From Paraburkholderia lacunae (GTDB lineage Bacteria; Pseudomonadota; Gammaproteobacteria; Burkholderiales; Burkholderiaceae), in contig NZ_QHKS01000017.1 of the NCBI RefSeq assembly GCF_003353175.1, positions 368 to 64,367 on the forward strand: a stretch of 64,000 bases of DNA, written 5' to 3'. The translations under genes were made by a program, and so were the position numbers. Each line of letters starts with the position of its first letter. Position 1 is the first letter of the stretch. The notes beneath the pieces are model-generated. The model was not told the DNA's origin. It made no database searches and saw nothing but the letters and a program-made list of their open reading frames with translations. This document shows, piece after piece, positions 38,158-46,879 of the stretch.

Positions 38158-39738
38158 TCACGCCGTGCGCGTCTCGACTTCGATAAGCATCGGCTTTTTG
38201 CTGGCAAGTGCCTGGCGCAGCGCAGAGGTCAAGGTCGCACTGGAATCCGCATGGAGAGCATCCACGCCGTAGCCGCGAGCGAGAGCGCAGAAGTCGAGGC
38301 CCGGCACATCAAGCCCAGGTACGTCTTCGACCTGAAGGACACCGGCGAACCAGCGCAACGCGCCATAAGTGCCATTCTTCATAATGACGAAAATCGCCGG
38401 TATATCGTATTGAGCCGCAGTCCAGAGTGCCTGAATGCCGTAGTTGGCAGAACCGTCGCCAATCACACCGATGACCTGGCGCTCCGGCTTCGCCAACTGA
38501 ATGCCGACAGCGGCGGGAAGCGCGAATCCCAGACCACCTGCCGCAGCGAAGTAGTAGCTCCCCTGCTCGGTCATGCGTAAGCGCTGCCAGAGAATGTTCG
38601 TAGTCGACGTCGACTCGTTGACGTAGATAGCCTCACGCGGGGCCATCTCATCGAGAATGTCGAACACGCGCTCCGGCGTGAGCGGACCGGGCGCTTCAGG
38701 CGCTGGTTCCGGGCGACGGGTCGCGGCGGGTAGCGGCCGGGAGCTCTGAGAAACCTTCTCGCTGAGCGCGCGAAGCGTCAGTGCCACGTCCGCAATGATT
38801 GCATCACCCATCGGCGCGCGGGTCGCTTCGTTGATGTCGCAGGTGATAGCGATAAGGCGGGTGCCGTTCGGCAGGTACTCGCCCGGTTCGTACTGGTGAT
38901 ACCGGAACACTGGCGCGCCGACGACAAGCACGAGATCATGGCCGTCGAGGATACGGCTGATGCTCGCGATACCAGCCGGCAACAATCCACGGAAGAATGC
39001 ATGCGTAGTGGGAAAAGCACAGCGAGGCGCTGACGGAGCCATCCATACCGGCATCGAAAGTTTCTCGGCAAGCGCGACTGCGAAGGCGTTTGCATTGCTC
39101 GCATCAACGTCGGGGCCGACAACCATGGCCGGGTTGCGGGCGCCCTCCAGCGATGCAAGCAAATCCGCCAGCGCTTCTCGGGACGGCAACCCGGCCAGCT
39201 CGACGCGCCGCTTCGCCAGATGTTCGACGCCGGGCCCGGCCTCCTGTTTCCAGTCGTCGTATGGCACCGACACATACACCGGGCCCGCAGCCGGCGTAGC
39301 GGCCGTATGAATAGCGCGGCTCAACGCGAGCGGGACCTCTTGCGCGCAGCTCGGCTCGCAGCTCCACTTCACTAGCGGACGAGGGAGCGCAGCCGCGTCC
39401 ACGTTTGCCAGCAGGGCTTCGACGCCGGCCATTGCACGAACCTGTTGCCCGGCCGTTACGACCAGCGGCGTATGCGAATTCCACGCGTTCGCGAGCGCGC
39501 CCATTGCGTTACCGGTGCCCGCCGCAGAGTGCAGATTTACGAAAGCCGGGCGGCCTGTCGCTTGCGCGTAACCGTCAGCCATCCCCACAACTGCAGCCTC
39601 TTGGAGCCCCAGGATGTAGCGAAAGTCCTTCGGGAAATCTTTGAGAAACGGCAACTCGTTCGAACCCGGGTTACCGAAGAAAGTGGTCAATCCTTGCTCG
39701 CGAAGGATTTCGTAGCATGCTTGATGGACGGTGGTCAT
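38158..39738 (-). CDS. mdlC: Benzoylformate decarboxylase
   Basis: A 526-residue thiamine-diphosphate enzyme converting benzoylformate to benzaldehyde and CO2. Known active-site residues of the family are in place: Ser26 in FGNPGSNELP, Glu47 in LQEAAVVGMADGYAQ, His70 in NLHSAAGTGNAMG and His in FRYHQYEPGEYL; the cofactor motif is GDGSANYGIQALWTA...KNGTYG. First gene of mdlCBA, with AGGAAGA before its ATG. It is divergent from a LysR gene; a decayed copy of its first 47 codons lies at 57262-57402. Confidence 0.95.
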   Translation of the reverse strand: MTTVHQACYEILREQGLTTFFGNPGSNELPFLKDFPKDFRYILGLQEAAVVGMADGYAQATGRPAFVNLHSAAGTGNAMGALANAWNSHTPLVVTAGQQVRAMAGVEALLANVDAAALPRPLVKWSCEPSCAQEVPLALSRAIHTAATPAAGPVYVSVPYDDWKQEAGPGVEHLAKRRVELAGLPSREALADLLASLEGARNPAMVVGPDVDASNANAFAVALAEKLSMPVWMAPSAPRCAFPTTHAFFRGLLPAGIASISRILDGHDLVLVVGAPVFRYHQYEPGEYLPNGTRLIAITCDINEATRAPMGDAIIADVALTLRALSEKVSQSSRPLPAATRRPEPAPEAPGPLTPERVFDILDEMAPREAIYVNESTSTTNILWQRLRMTEQGSYYFAAAGGLGFALPAAVGIQLAKPERQVIGVIGDGSANYGIQALWTAAQYDIPAIFVIMKNGTYGALRWFAGVLQVEDVPGLDVPGLDFCALARGYGVDALHADSSATLTSALRQALASKKPMLIEVETRTA

Positions 39739-39845
39739 GAGATTTCTTCCTAGTCAACACTTCGATGCTAGGACCCGGTATAAAATAAATCAAATCATCA
39801 ATTTTTCGATTCAATAATAGATATTATCTATATAGGCCAATCACC
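39739..39845. promoter_or_regulatory. mdlC/LysR divergent promoter with LysR box
   Basis: This AT-rich 107-base gap contains a perfect 15-base palindrome ATAGATA-T-TATCTAT at 39817-39831. It includes the T-N11-A pattern of LysR-type operators (T at 39818, A at 39830). The same position in the decayed copy at 57481-57495 keeps the outer ATAGA/TCTAT. It is the probable binding site of the divergent LysR protein controlling mandelate genes; no binding data exist. Confidence 0.6.
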
Positions 39846-40742
39846 GTGACCACGACCGACCTGAACCTCATTCGCACCTTTGTAGCTATCTACGAGACGG
39901 GCAGCGTAAGTGCTGCAGCGAAGCGTCTTAACATCACCCAGCCATCGGTCAGTCATTCGCTGAGCCGGTTGCGGGACCTGTTACAGGACCCCCTTTTCAC
40001 GCGGACACGTGAAGGAATGGTTCCGACGTTCAACGCAACCCAGCTGTTTCAGGCGTTCAAGCACGCGCTGGATAGCATCGAGACAGCCATATCGGCCACA
40101 CGCAACTTTGACGCGATGCAGTCAACCCGGTGCTTCCGCCTCGCGTTGTCCGACCTCGGGGAGCTATATTTCCTGCCATTTCTTGTCAAGGAACTGCAGA
40201 CAAGCGCGCCCTCGGTGGGGCTGGAAATCGTGCAACTCGAGAGCGAGCGGATTACCGAATGGCTGACCACGGGAAGTGTTGATGCTGCCGTCGGAAACCT
40301 GCAACTCACGGGCGGGCAGGCAAGAAAACGGACGTTGTTCACAGAGACCTATTCCTGCCTGCTCAGTGCTGCACATCCGGCCATCCGTGAAACGCTGAAC
40401 CTGCAAGAATATGTGTCTGCGAACCATGCAGTCGTTGCTCCTTTCTCGGGACACCACCTGGTGGAGGACGTGATGACCGAGATGGGACTGTCCCGACGAA
40501 TCGCGCTTCGCGTGCCACACTTCACAAATATCGTTGCAGTCATCGCGTCGACGGACCTCATCCTGACGCTCCCAACTCGCGTCGCGCGTGCTTTTGCCAG
40601 CGACGGAAGGATGCGGACGCTGCCGTTACCGTTTCCGATATCGTCGTTCGATGTCAACCTCTACTGGCAGCCCCACACAGAAGATTCGGCGGCTCAGCAA
40701 TGGTTCTGCGACACCATTACACGCACGCTCAGCGGAGTTTGA
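39846..40742 (+). CDS. LysR-family regulator, probable activator of the mdl genes
   Basis: A 298-residue NodD-like LysR protein beginning with GTG. The helix-turn-helix DLNLIRTFVAIYETGSVSAAAKRLNITQPSVSHSLSRLRD (key A-A-K-R-L-N-I-T-Q-P-S-V-S) occupies residues 4-60, followed by an effector domain. Divergent from mdlC across a palindromic LysR box, so it most likely responds to mandelate or a pathway intermediate. The gene converges on the third nitrilase gene; an inverted repeat at 40804-40818 lies between them. Confidence 0.88.
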   Translation: MTTTDLNLIRTFVAIYETGSVSAAAKRLNITQPSVSHSLSRLRDLLQDPLFTRTREGMVPTFNATQLFQAFKHALDSIETAISATRNFDAMQSTRCFRLALSDLGELYFLPFLVKELQTSAPSVGLEIVQLESERITEWLTTGSVDAAVGNLQLTGGQARKRTLFTETYSCLLSAAHPAIRETLNLQEYVSANHAVVAPFSGHHLVEDVMTEMGLSRRIALRVPHFTNIVAVIASTDLILTLPTRVARAFASDGRMRTLPLPFPISSFDVNLYWQPHTEDSAAQQWFCDTITRTLSGV

Positions 40743-40868
40743 CATTCGACAGTCGCCGGCCTCGAACATCGCCTGCTGTACGCATTAATCCCTGAAGCAG
40801 GAAAGCGGGTCGCCCGCTCTGACGGCGCATCAGCGTGTACGCGCTTACGCATGAGCGACCCTTGGCGA

Positions 40869-41912
40869 CTATTCAACTGCTTCCTTTCCAGGCCCAGTCT
40901 GCTCGCCAAGCGGCGCAAATGTCGTCCTGAGCTCTTCTGGCAGAGACTCCTGCTCGAAGTTGTGCACGCGTGCCGAGGGCTTGCGATTGAATAGCAGGCG
41001 CAAAACGTCTGGCCGCGAGTAATGGCCAACCGGGTCGTACGCGGCTTTCGCGACGCCAATCATGCCCAAGTCGATATCTGCGTAGAGCAGCCCTTCCTCG
41101 GTCTCGCCTAGCGGCTTGCAAAGCGGCGCGCCATCCGGCCCATAAATCACGGCGAAGCCGCCGCCTTCCGTTAACAGGGGAGCCTTCGCCGGTGTGTCGA
41201 TGAGCATGTCCAGCATCCCCTTTGATACGGTCGCGCACGGTGCCAGCACGAAGCATTGACCTTCCAGCGCGTACACCTGGCTGGCCGCATTGTTGGCCTG
41301 CGCACTGAGCTGGAACGCGGCCCCGCGATAGACAGAGAAACTCGGCCACGCGGCGACGTGAATCTGTTCGTGCTGAGAGAACATCGCGAATTTCGACAAC
41401 GGCTGAATGTGCTCTGCGCAGCAAAGCGCTCCCAAGCGGCCCAATGACGTTTCGTGCACGGCGAGGTCGCTTCCGTCGCCTTCGCCATACACGGTGCGCT
41501 CGGCATGAGTAGGCTTCAGCTTCCTTCGAGTCGCGACAACCTTGCCAGTGTCGTCGATGATTGCCTGCGCGATGTACAGCGTGCCATTAGAGCGCTCAGA
41601 GAAGCCCAGCACCACATGAATCTCGTTCCTGGCTGCTGCGAGCCTCAGTCTTTCGAAATGCTCGCTCCCAATCACGAGAGAATTTTCGACGTAGCGCCGA
41701 ACGAACTGCATGCCCCAGGCCGGCGAGTCGAGCCATATCCACCACGGATAGCCCGGGAGCCATACCTCGGGGAACGCGATGAGTGACGCGCCGGCGGCCG
41801 ATGCCTCCTCAATCAGTCGAATCGCCTTTGCGACGCCCTTTTCAAGGTCGAGAAATTCGGGCGCGGCCTGCACGACTGCGACCTTAAACTGCGTGGATAC
41901 ATTGCTGGACAT
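40869..41912 (-). CDS. Nitrilase, arylacetonitrilase/mandelonitrilase-like
   Basis: A 347-residue nitrilase. Catalytic residues: E49 (AFPEVWLPGYPWWIW), K131 (RRKLKPTHAERTVYGEGDG) and C165 in GALCCAEHIQPL. Ala after the catalytic Cys, instead of Trp, is a known feature of nitrilases with activity on mandelonitrile and other bulky nitriles, and Burkholderia xenovorans has a mandelonitrilase near mandelate genes. Location next to mdlABC supports conversion of mandelonitrile to mandelate. GGAGG precedes ATG 41912. It follows an outer-membrane channel gene in the same direction. Confidence 0.9.
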   Translation of the reverse strand: MSSNVSTQFKVAVVQAAPEFLDLEKGVAKAIRLIEEASAAGASLIAFPEVWLPGYPWWIWLDSPAWGMQFVRRYVENSLVIGSEHFERLRLAAARNEIHVVLGFSERSNGTLYIAQAIIDDTGKVVATRRKLKPTHAERTVYGEGDGSDLAVHETSLGRLGALCCAEHIQPLSKFAMFSQHEQIHVAAWPSFSVYRGAAFQLSAQANNAASQVYALEGQCFVLAPCATVSKGMLDMLIDTPAKAPLLTEGGGFAVIYGPDGAPLCKPLGETEEGLLYADIDLGMIGVAKAAYDPVGHYSRPDVLRLLFNRKPSARVHNFEQESLPEELRTTFAPLGEQTGPGKEAVE

Positions 41913-41987
41913 GGTCCCTCCGGGAATCACTTTGCTTCAAAGATGAAGTATCTGGCAGCGAAAATCGCCTGCTTTCCATTGCGAATA

Positions 41988-42869
41988 TCAAAAAACTTTC
42001 GTCAGTCTAAAATTCAGCCGAAGGTTTTCCTTCGCACCGTTTGTGACGCGGATGTCCTGCCCGACTTCACCCTCGAACTGAACGGTCGGGGTAATGAAAT
42101 GCCCGGCAGACAGCCGATAGCTGTCCGCTATGCTGCTCCCGCTTTGTTGAACGCCGTCCAGCGTCGACCGGCCGCCTGCGGAGTGAAAATAGCTGACACC
42201 CAACGATGTCGCTTTACTGAGGTCGTAGCGTAGGTGAGTCTGGAGGCCCATGGTCGGTCGCTGTTTATACGTCCCACCGACGAAGTCGTTATTCGTACCG
42301 TACACGGCAAATTCACCTGTGACGTCCAGAAACAGTGAGCCGAAGAGGTTCTGCGAATAACTCAGGTGGGTGACCTGCACCCAGCGATTGGACCCAAGAT
42401 TCGCAGCCCCTTTGCTCGCGTCGTAAGTGCCGAGTGGCGCGGAAACGTATAGGCCCAGAGCCAGATAGCGTTTCGTAGCCGGGTTGTTCACGAACCAGAT
42501 TTCGCTACCAACGAACGGGTCACCGACGCCGCTGGAACTGATGGTGGTACCACCCGAATGAAGTCTCAAGCTGCCAAACGGGATGATGACCTGAGGGGTC
42601 ACTGTGAAACCGAACAGTGACGTCCAATGAACCCATCGCGCAATGCCGACGTCGGTCGTAAGTCCAAACGGCTGATTCAGCCGATTCCCGTTAACATAAT
42701 AGTTGTCACGGTTGACATGCTGGTAGTACAGGACGCCGAGGTCGATACCGGTAGGGATAGCCGGGGCATCGCCGGGGCTCGTCTCAATGACCATCGCTGA
42801 TGCAGCGATAGGCACTGGCAATAATGCAATATAGACAAACGCTATAATTTTTCGACCTGCAATCTTCAT
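41988..42869 (-). CDS. Outer-membrane channel of the phenol MetA-degradation family
   Basis: A 293-residue beta-barrel protein of the family found with aromatic-degradation genes (MetA-pathway of phenol degradation). A signal peptide (IIAFVYIALLPVPIAASA) is followed by alternating strands and a terminal Phe (...LRLNFRLTKVF) as in outer-membrane proteins. It is thought to pass hydrophobic aromatic substrates through the outer membrane. It lies 75 bases ahead of the nitrilase, probably in one operon, and divergent from an AraC-type regulator; that suggests uptake of an aromatic nitrile. Confidence 0.83.
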   Translation of the reverse strand: MKIAGRKIIAFVYIALLPVPIAASAMVIETSPGDAPAIPTGIDLGVLYYQHVNRDNYYVNGNRLNQPFGLTTDVGIARWVHWTSLFGFTVTPQVIIPFGSLRLHSGGTTISSSGVGDPFVGSEIWFVNNPATKRYLALGLYVSAPLGTYDASKGAANLGSNRWVQVTHLSYSQNLFGSLFLDVTGEFAVYGTNNDFVGGTYKQRPTMGLQTHLRYDLSKATSLGVSYFHSAGGRSTLDGVQQSGSSIADSYRLSAGHFITPTVQFEGEVGQDIRVTNGAKENLRLNFRLTKVF

Positions 42870-43079
42870 CCAAACCTCCGCGTCGTTATGTGTTTGATGG
42901 CGGTATCGTAGGTAGGCAAAAAAACCTGCCCTTGACTGGGTCTATCGCGAAACCAGGACAGATATCTCATGTCGAAGCGCTGTCCCGGCAACGTAATATC
43001 GGGCTCAAACTCTTCTCAAGTTTTTGTGACCGGCCTATTCTGTTTACTTGGCGGCGTAACAGGAAAAGGGGGCACCGTT

Positions 43080-44045
43080 GTGAAGACGTATTGCATCACT
43101 GGCGAAGACTCGGCGTCTGCCAAGATTGAGGAATGGCTGCACCTTCTGGGGGAGCTATTCGTCAGGCTGGAATACGTGCCGACCGATGTAAGTGCCGACA
43201 AGGAACTAGCCGCCCAAATCGAAAGTCGTACGTTTTCCGACCTATATCTGCACCAGGTAGCGTCGACGAGACAGTCGCTGATGCGAACACCTCAACGCGC
43301 GAAAGACAGCGAGGGAGAATTCTTTCTGGTTGCCATGCAGGTCAGCGGCGTTGGTGAGGTTAAGCAAGATGGGCGACGCGCAGCTTTGGCCCCCGGAGAT
43401 TTTGTCATCTACGACACGACGAGGGCGTACAACCTGGACTTCAGTGCGAAATTCCAGCAATTGGTGGTGAGCGTGCCGCGCGAGCATCTAAAAACTCACG
43501 TGCCGGGCGCGGAAAACCTGACCGCCTGCAAGATTTCCGGTCAGCGCCCCGTAGCGCGACTACTCTCAACTATGGTCAGTGGACTTCCTCTTGCTATCGA
43601 CGATTCCCTCCCCGATACCCACACCCTTGTCTCAAAGGCCGTGCTGGACCTCATTGTCGCCAATCTCCGCAGCCTCCCTGAGTTCTCGGAGCCGAGCAGC
43701 ACGAAATTGAAGCGTTATAACGAGAAGCGAATTAAGTCCTACGTCAGAGAGAATCTTGCCGATTCAGGATTGACTGTCGCGAAGATTGCCGAAGCCCTTG
43801 ATATGTCGGTCAGCTCGCTCTATCGCGCATTTGAGGGGCAAGCCGCATCTGTCGCCGAGATGATTTGGCAAGAGCGGTTGACGGCGGCCCGAACGGCGCT
43901 GCAAGACCGGTCGTGCGCGGGAAAGAGCATCAAGGAAATTGCGTTTGATTGGGGCTTCTCGGACCCCGCACATTTCAGTCGAGCCTTCCGTCAGCACTTT
44001 GGGACCACGCCGCGAGAGTTTCGAACGGCAGCCCTTCTAGGATAG
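43080..44045 (+). CDS. AraC-family transcriptional regulator (FeaR-like)
   Basis: A 321-residue regulator with an N-terminal cupin-like AraC-binding domain (about 30-190) and two C-terminal helix-turn-helix motifs (about 220-320; LTVAKIAEALDMSVSSLYRAF and IKEIAFDWGFSDPAHFSRAFRQHFGTTPREFR). I choose GTG at 43080, with AGGGGG about 8 bases before it, because this gives the usual family length; an open frame reaches back to 42969. Divergent from the channel-nitrilase operon, its likely target. Relatives respond to aromatic aldehydes or amines. Confidence 0.85.
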   Translation: MKTYCITGEDSASAKIEEWLHLLGELFVRLEYVPTDVSADKELAAQIESRTFSDLYLHQVASTRQSLMRTPQRAKDSEGEFFLVAMQVSGVGEVKQDGRRAALAPGDFVIYDTTRAYNLDFSAKFQQLVVSVPREHLKTHVPGAENLTACKISGQRPVARLLSTMVSGLPLAIDDSLPDTHTLVSKAVLDLIVANLRSLPEFSEPSSTKLKRYNEKRIKSYVRENLADSGLTVAKIAEALDMSVSSLYRAFEGQAASVAEMIWQERLTAARTALQDRSCAGKSIKEIAFDWGFSDPAHFSRAFRQHFGTTPREFRTAALLG

Positions 44046-44059
44046 ACCTGCCATTGACC

Positions 44060-44751
44060 GGTTGAATGGAGAAACTGCGGCGGCGAAGCGCGACGGGATA
44101 CCCTCCCGACGCGGGAACAATCGATGCCTTCAGCCGGCGCGACATCGAAGAGCTGCTGTTCGAGCGCAGAGTGACGGTCCACTGCGAGACGATTCGCCGC
44201 TGGTGCGAGAAGTTCGACACGGGCTTTGCCCTTCGGGTGAAAGCGGTGCGTCGCAAGCCGGGTAGCACGTGGCACCTCGACAAGATATTCGTCACCCTGC
44301 GTGGCGAACCGTACCTGCTTTGGCGTGCAGTCGACGAGCACGGCGTCGAACTCGACATCTTGCTGCAGAAGCGGCGCGACAAGGTCGCCGCTAAACGTTT
44401 CTTCAAGCGTGTGCTGCGCTCCAACCTGGTGCCACACAAGATTGTCACCGATCAATTGCGCAGCTATCCGGCGGCGAAAGTCGACATCCTGGAGCTGGTC
44501 AACGTGAAGCATGTGTTCGTCAAGGCTGCGGCCCGTGTCAACAACCGAGCAGAGAGTAGCCATCAGCCCACACGGGAGCGCGAGCGGCGCATGCTAGGCT
44601 TTCTCGCGACCCGAAGCGCACACAGACCTTCCTGTCGAGCTTCGGTCCGATTCGGTAACACTTCGCGCTGAAACGACATCTGCTGCGCTCCTCTCTCTAT
44701 TGCAAACATCTTGTCGCTCGGTTCGTTCCTTGGCACAAATTCACCGAAGTC
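44060..44751 (+). pseudogene. IS6-family transposase remnant
   Basis: A decayed IS6 (IS26-type) transposase. The middle reads well: RDIEELLFERRVTVHCETIRRWCEKF, the catalytic Asp in HLDKIF, Asp in VTDQLRSYPAA and Glu in NNRAESSHQPTRERERRM. The first 25 codons do not match the family, and after ...RERERRM the frame shifts, so that the normal end (SSFGPIRQHFALKRH ... RFVPWHKFTE) is in another frame. No intact terminal repeats found. It sits just past the AraC gene and marks the edge of the mandelonitrile module. Confidence 0.75.
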
Positions 44752-44845
44752 ACCCAATTTCCGTCTACCGCCTTCTGAGTCTTTGTCGATTCAGACCGCA
44801 ACTGCACCCCAGGAGCTTAAGGTGACAATGCCGTACTTGTCGAAG

Positions 44846-46153
44846 TCAGAAAGTCTCCCAATCCGCATTCGCTGTATCAGTTGCAGTGGCGGTCGGTCTC
44901 CGCGCGACGGTGGCCAGAGCGACCCTTGGCTTTGCGGCCACCGCTTGACGCCTAGAGGAAATCCTAGGTGCGTGCACGCGCGTTTTGTCTTGCGGAACCA
45001 CCAAGCGTGCCGCAGATTGCCCAGTATCAGCAACCTTGAACGCGGAAACGGCTTCCTTAAGCCTGGTTGCCTGTTCTTCAAGCGATTGCGCCGCCGCTGC
45101 AGCCTGCTCGACCAGCGCCGCGTTCTGCTGCGTGACTTCATCCATCTGCCCGACCGCCTGGTTCACCTGCTCAATGCCACGGCTCTGTTCTTCAGAAGCC
45201 GCCGCGATCTCGCCGACAATATCGGAAACCTGTTTGATTGCCTGTTTTACCTGTCCCATGGTGGCGCTGACTTCCGCGGCCTGCTTCGCGCCGTCCTGAA
45301 TCGTTGTCACGGACGAACTGATCAGTTCCTTGATTTCCTTCGCAGCAGTGGCGGACCGCTGGGCCAGACTGCGAACCTCACTGGCGACCACAGCAAAGCC
45401 CCGCCCCTGCTCGCCGGCACGTGCAGCTTCAACCGCCGCGTTCAGTGCCAGGATGTTTGTCTGGAACGCGATGCCTTCAATGACACCGGTGATTTCGGAA
45501 ATCTTGCTTGAACTACTGCTGATCTGACCGATTGTCCCGACCATAGCCTGAACAGAGTCGTTACCTGCATCAGCCATGTCTGTGGCACTGGTGGCCAGTG
45601 CGTTCGCCTGACGGGCATTGTCAGCGTTCTGCTTCACCGTTTCGGTCAACTGCGTCATGCTGGCTGCGGTCTCCTCCAGAGACGCAGCTTGTTCTTCTGT
45701 GCGAGCAGAAAGATCAAGGTTTCCGGCTGCTATTTCGCGCGTGGAGGTGGTAACCGAATCAGTCGTTAAACGCACGACAGACACTGTCTCTGCTACGCGA
45801 CGCATCAACGTGTCGAACGCGACGGCTGCGCGCCCGAATTCGTCCATACGCGGACTCGACGACCGCTTTGACAAGTCAAGAGTTGTCGTAATTTCCTCAA
45901 ATTTTCTACCCATGCGGTGCAGCCCACCGCATACGACGTGATAAAGATGGAGGCCACAGTAGATCGCGACGGCGCACCCCATTGACGCAACTGCAATCAG
46001 ACTCGTCAGCGACGAGCGGTATAACGAAGCAGCGTTCGCATCGAGGCGCCATAGTCCGACTATCCCCACCAGCGTAAGGACAAACATCAATGTTACCCAA
46101 GTGCCGAAGGCAAGCATCAGTTTAAGTTTGATTGTGAAGACAAAATTCTGCAT
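44846..46153 (-). CDS. Methyl-accepting chemotaxis protein lacking most of its sensor domain
   Basis: A 435-residue chemoreceptor. TM1 (about 11-34) and TM2 (about 50-72) are separated by only about 15 residues, where relatives have a four-helix ligand domain of about 150. A HAMP segment, the long coiled-coil signalling domain with the hairpin core EITGVIEGIAFQTNILALNAAVEAARAGEQGRGFAVVASEVRSLAQR (key E-x-G-R-G-F-A-V-V-A), and the C-terminal D-W-E-T-F CheR-docking pentapeptide are all kept. The reading frame is open throughout, so the deletion is in frame. It may be a constitutive signaller or sense through the membrane or HAMP. Confidence 0.85.
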   Translation of the reverse strand: MQNFVFTIKLKLMLAFGTWVTLMFVLTLVGIVGLWRLDANAASLYRSSLTSLIAVASMGCAVAIYCGLHLYHVVCGGLHRMGRKFEEITTTLDLSKRSSSPRMDEFGRAAVAFDTLMRRVAETVSVVRLTTDSVTTSTREIAAGNLDLSARTEEQAASLEETAASMTQLTETVKQNADNARQANALATSATDMADAGNDSVQAMVGTIGQISSSSSKISEITGVIEGIAFQTNILALNAAVEAARAGEQGRGFAVVASEVRSLAQRSATAAKEIKELISSSVTTIQDGAKQAAEVSATMGQVKQAIKQVSDIVGEIAAASEEQSRGIEQVNQAVGQMDEVTQQNAALVEQAAAAAQSLEEQATRLKEAVSAFKVADTGQSAARLVVPQDKTRVHAPRISSRRQAVAAKPRVALATVARRPTATATDTANADWETF

Positions 46154-46415
46154 TTCGTGTCCATCCTGATTGACGATGCGACTGTGCTATGGAGTGTAGG
46201 CCCAGCAGGAGCGCGCGAAATAGTCAGATTTTTCGACGCTGGCTCTGGAGCCGGCTATAGCCGCGAGTTTTCTGTCCATGCGCATATCGACACACATAGC
46301 GTTCCGCTCCGAGCACGAATGCAAGGTATTCGTCCACCAAGGCCTTGACGGATGCTTGTGTTTGCCGCGAGCTATCCTGCAACTGATGTATCTCGTTCAT
46401 TTCTAGCGTTGCCTC

Positions 46416-46643
46416 TCAGGAACTCTGTCTGTTCGAACCACGCGACCGAAGTGCATTCAGGTAACGGTTGACCTCAGTCAAGAGAGCCGAGTGGTACTCT
46501 CCCGGCAAATACCTGTCGTCACCCAAGGACATCAGATCTTCGATCCTCTCGCGGAACGCCCCGGCAATATCTGCCTGCATCGCGGCTGGCAGGTATGTCA
46601 GTACCGAAACCAGCAATTCGCCCCACCCAGCATCGCGGCACAT
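46416..46643 (-). CDS. Small hypothetical protein, perhaps a fragment
   Basis: An open frame of 75 codons: VSVLTYLPAAMQADIAGAFRERIEDLMSLG then DDRYLPGEYHSALLTEVNRYLNALRSRG has natural amino-acid use and predicted helices. No ribosome site precedes the ATG, and upstream codons in the neighbouring frame (NGDLNANVP) could be its lost N-terminus after a frameshift. Family not recognised. Confidence 0.4.
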   Translation of the reverse strand: MCRDAGWGELLVSVLTYLPAAMQADIAGAFRERIEDLMSLGDDRYLPGEYHSALLTEVNRYLNALRSRGSNRQSS

Positions 46644-46879
46644 TGGCGTTCAGGTCGCCATTCGGACCTATCGCGTCGACCGACACGTTTGGCTGCATCG
46701 CCGCACTCGCCGGACAATAAGTCAATTTCAGCGCGATACGTGCGCTGCTTATGATGAGCCGGTCTCGGCGACAGCGTCGACTCAGGACCCAGCCACCGTG
46801 CTGGCAATGGTCGGAAACAGGACAACGCCAGCGCAGGCTGTCAAGCCCGTCTGCGCGGTTGGTTCAAGGCATTCCTAGG

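Noticed and set aside
40804..40818. AGCGGG-TCG-CCCGCT hairpin between the convergent LysR and nitrilase genes
   Set aside because: No T-run on either strand, so I cannot call it an intrinsic terminator.
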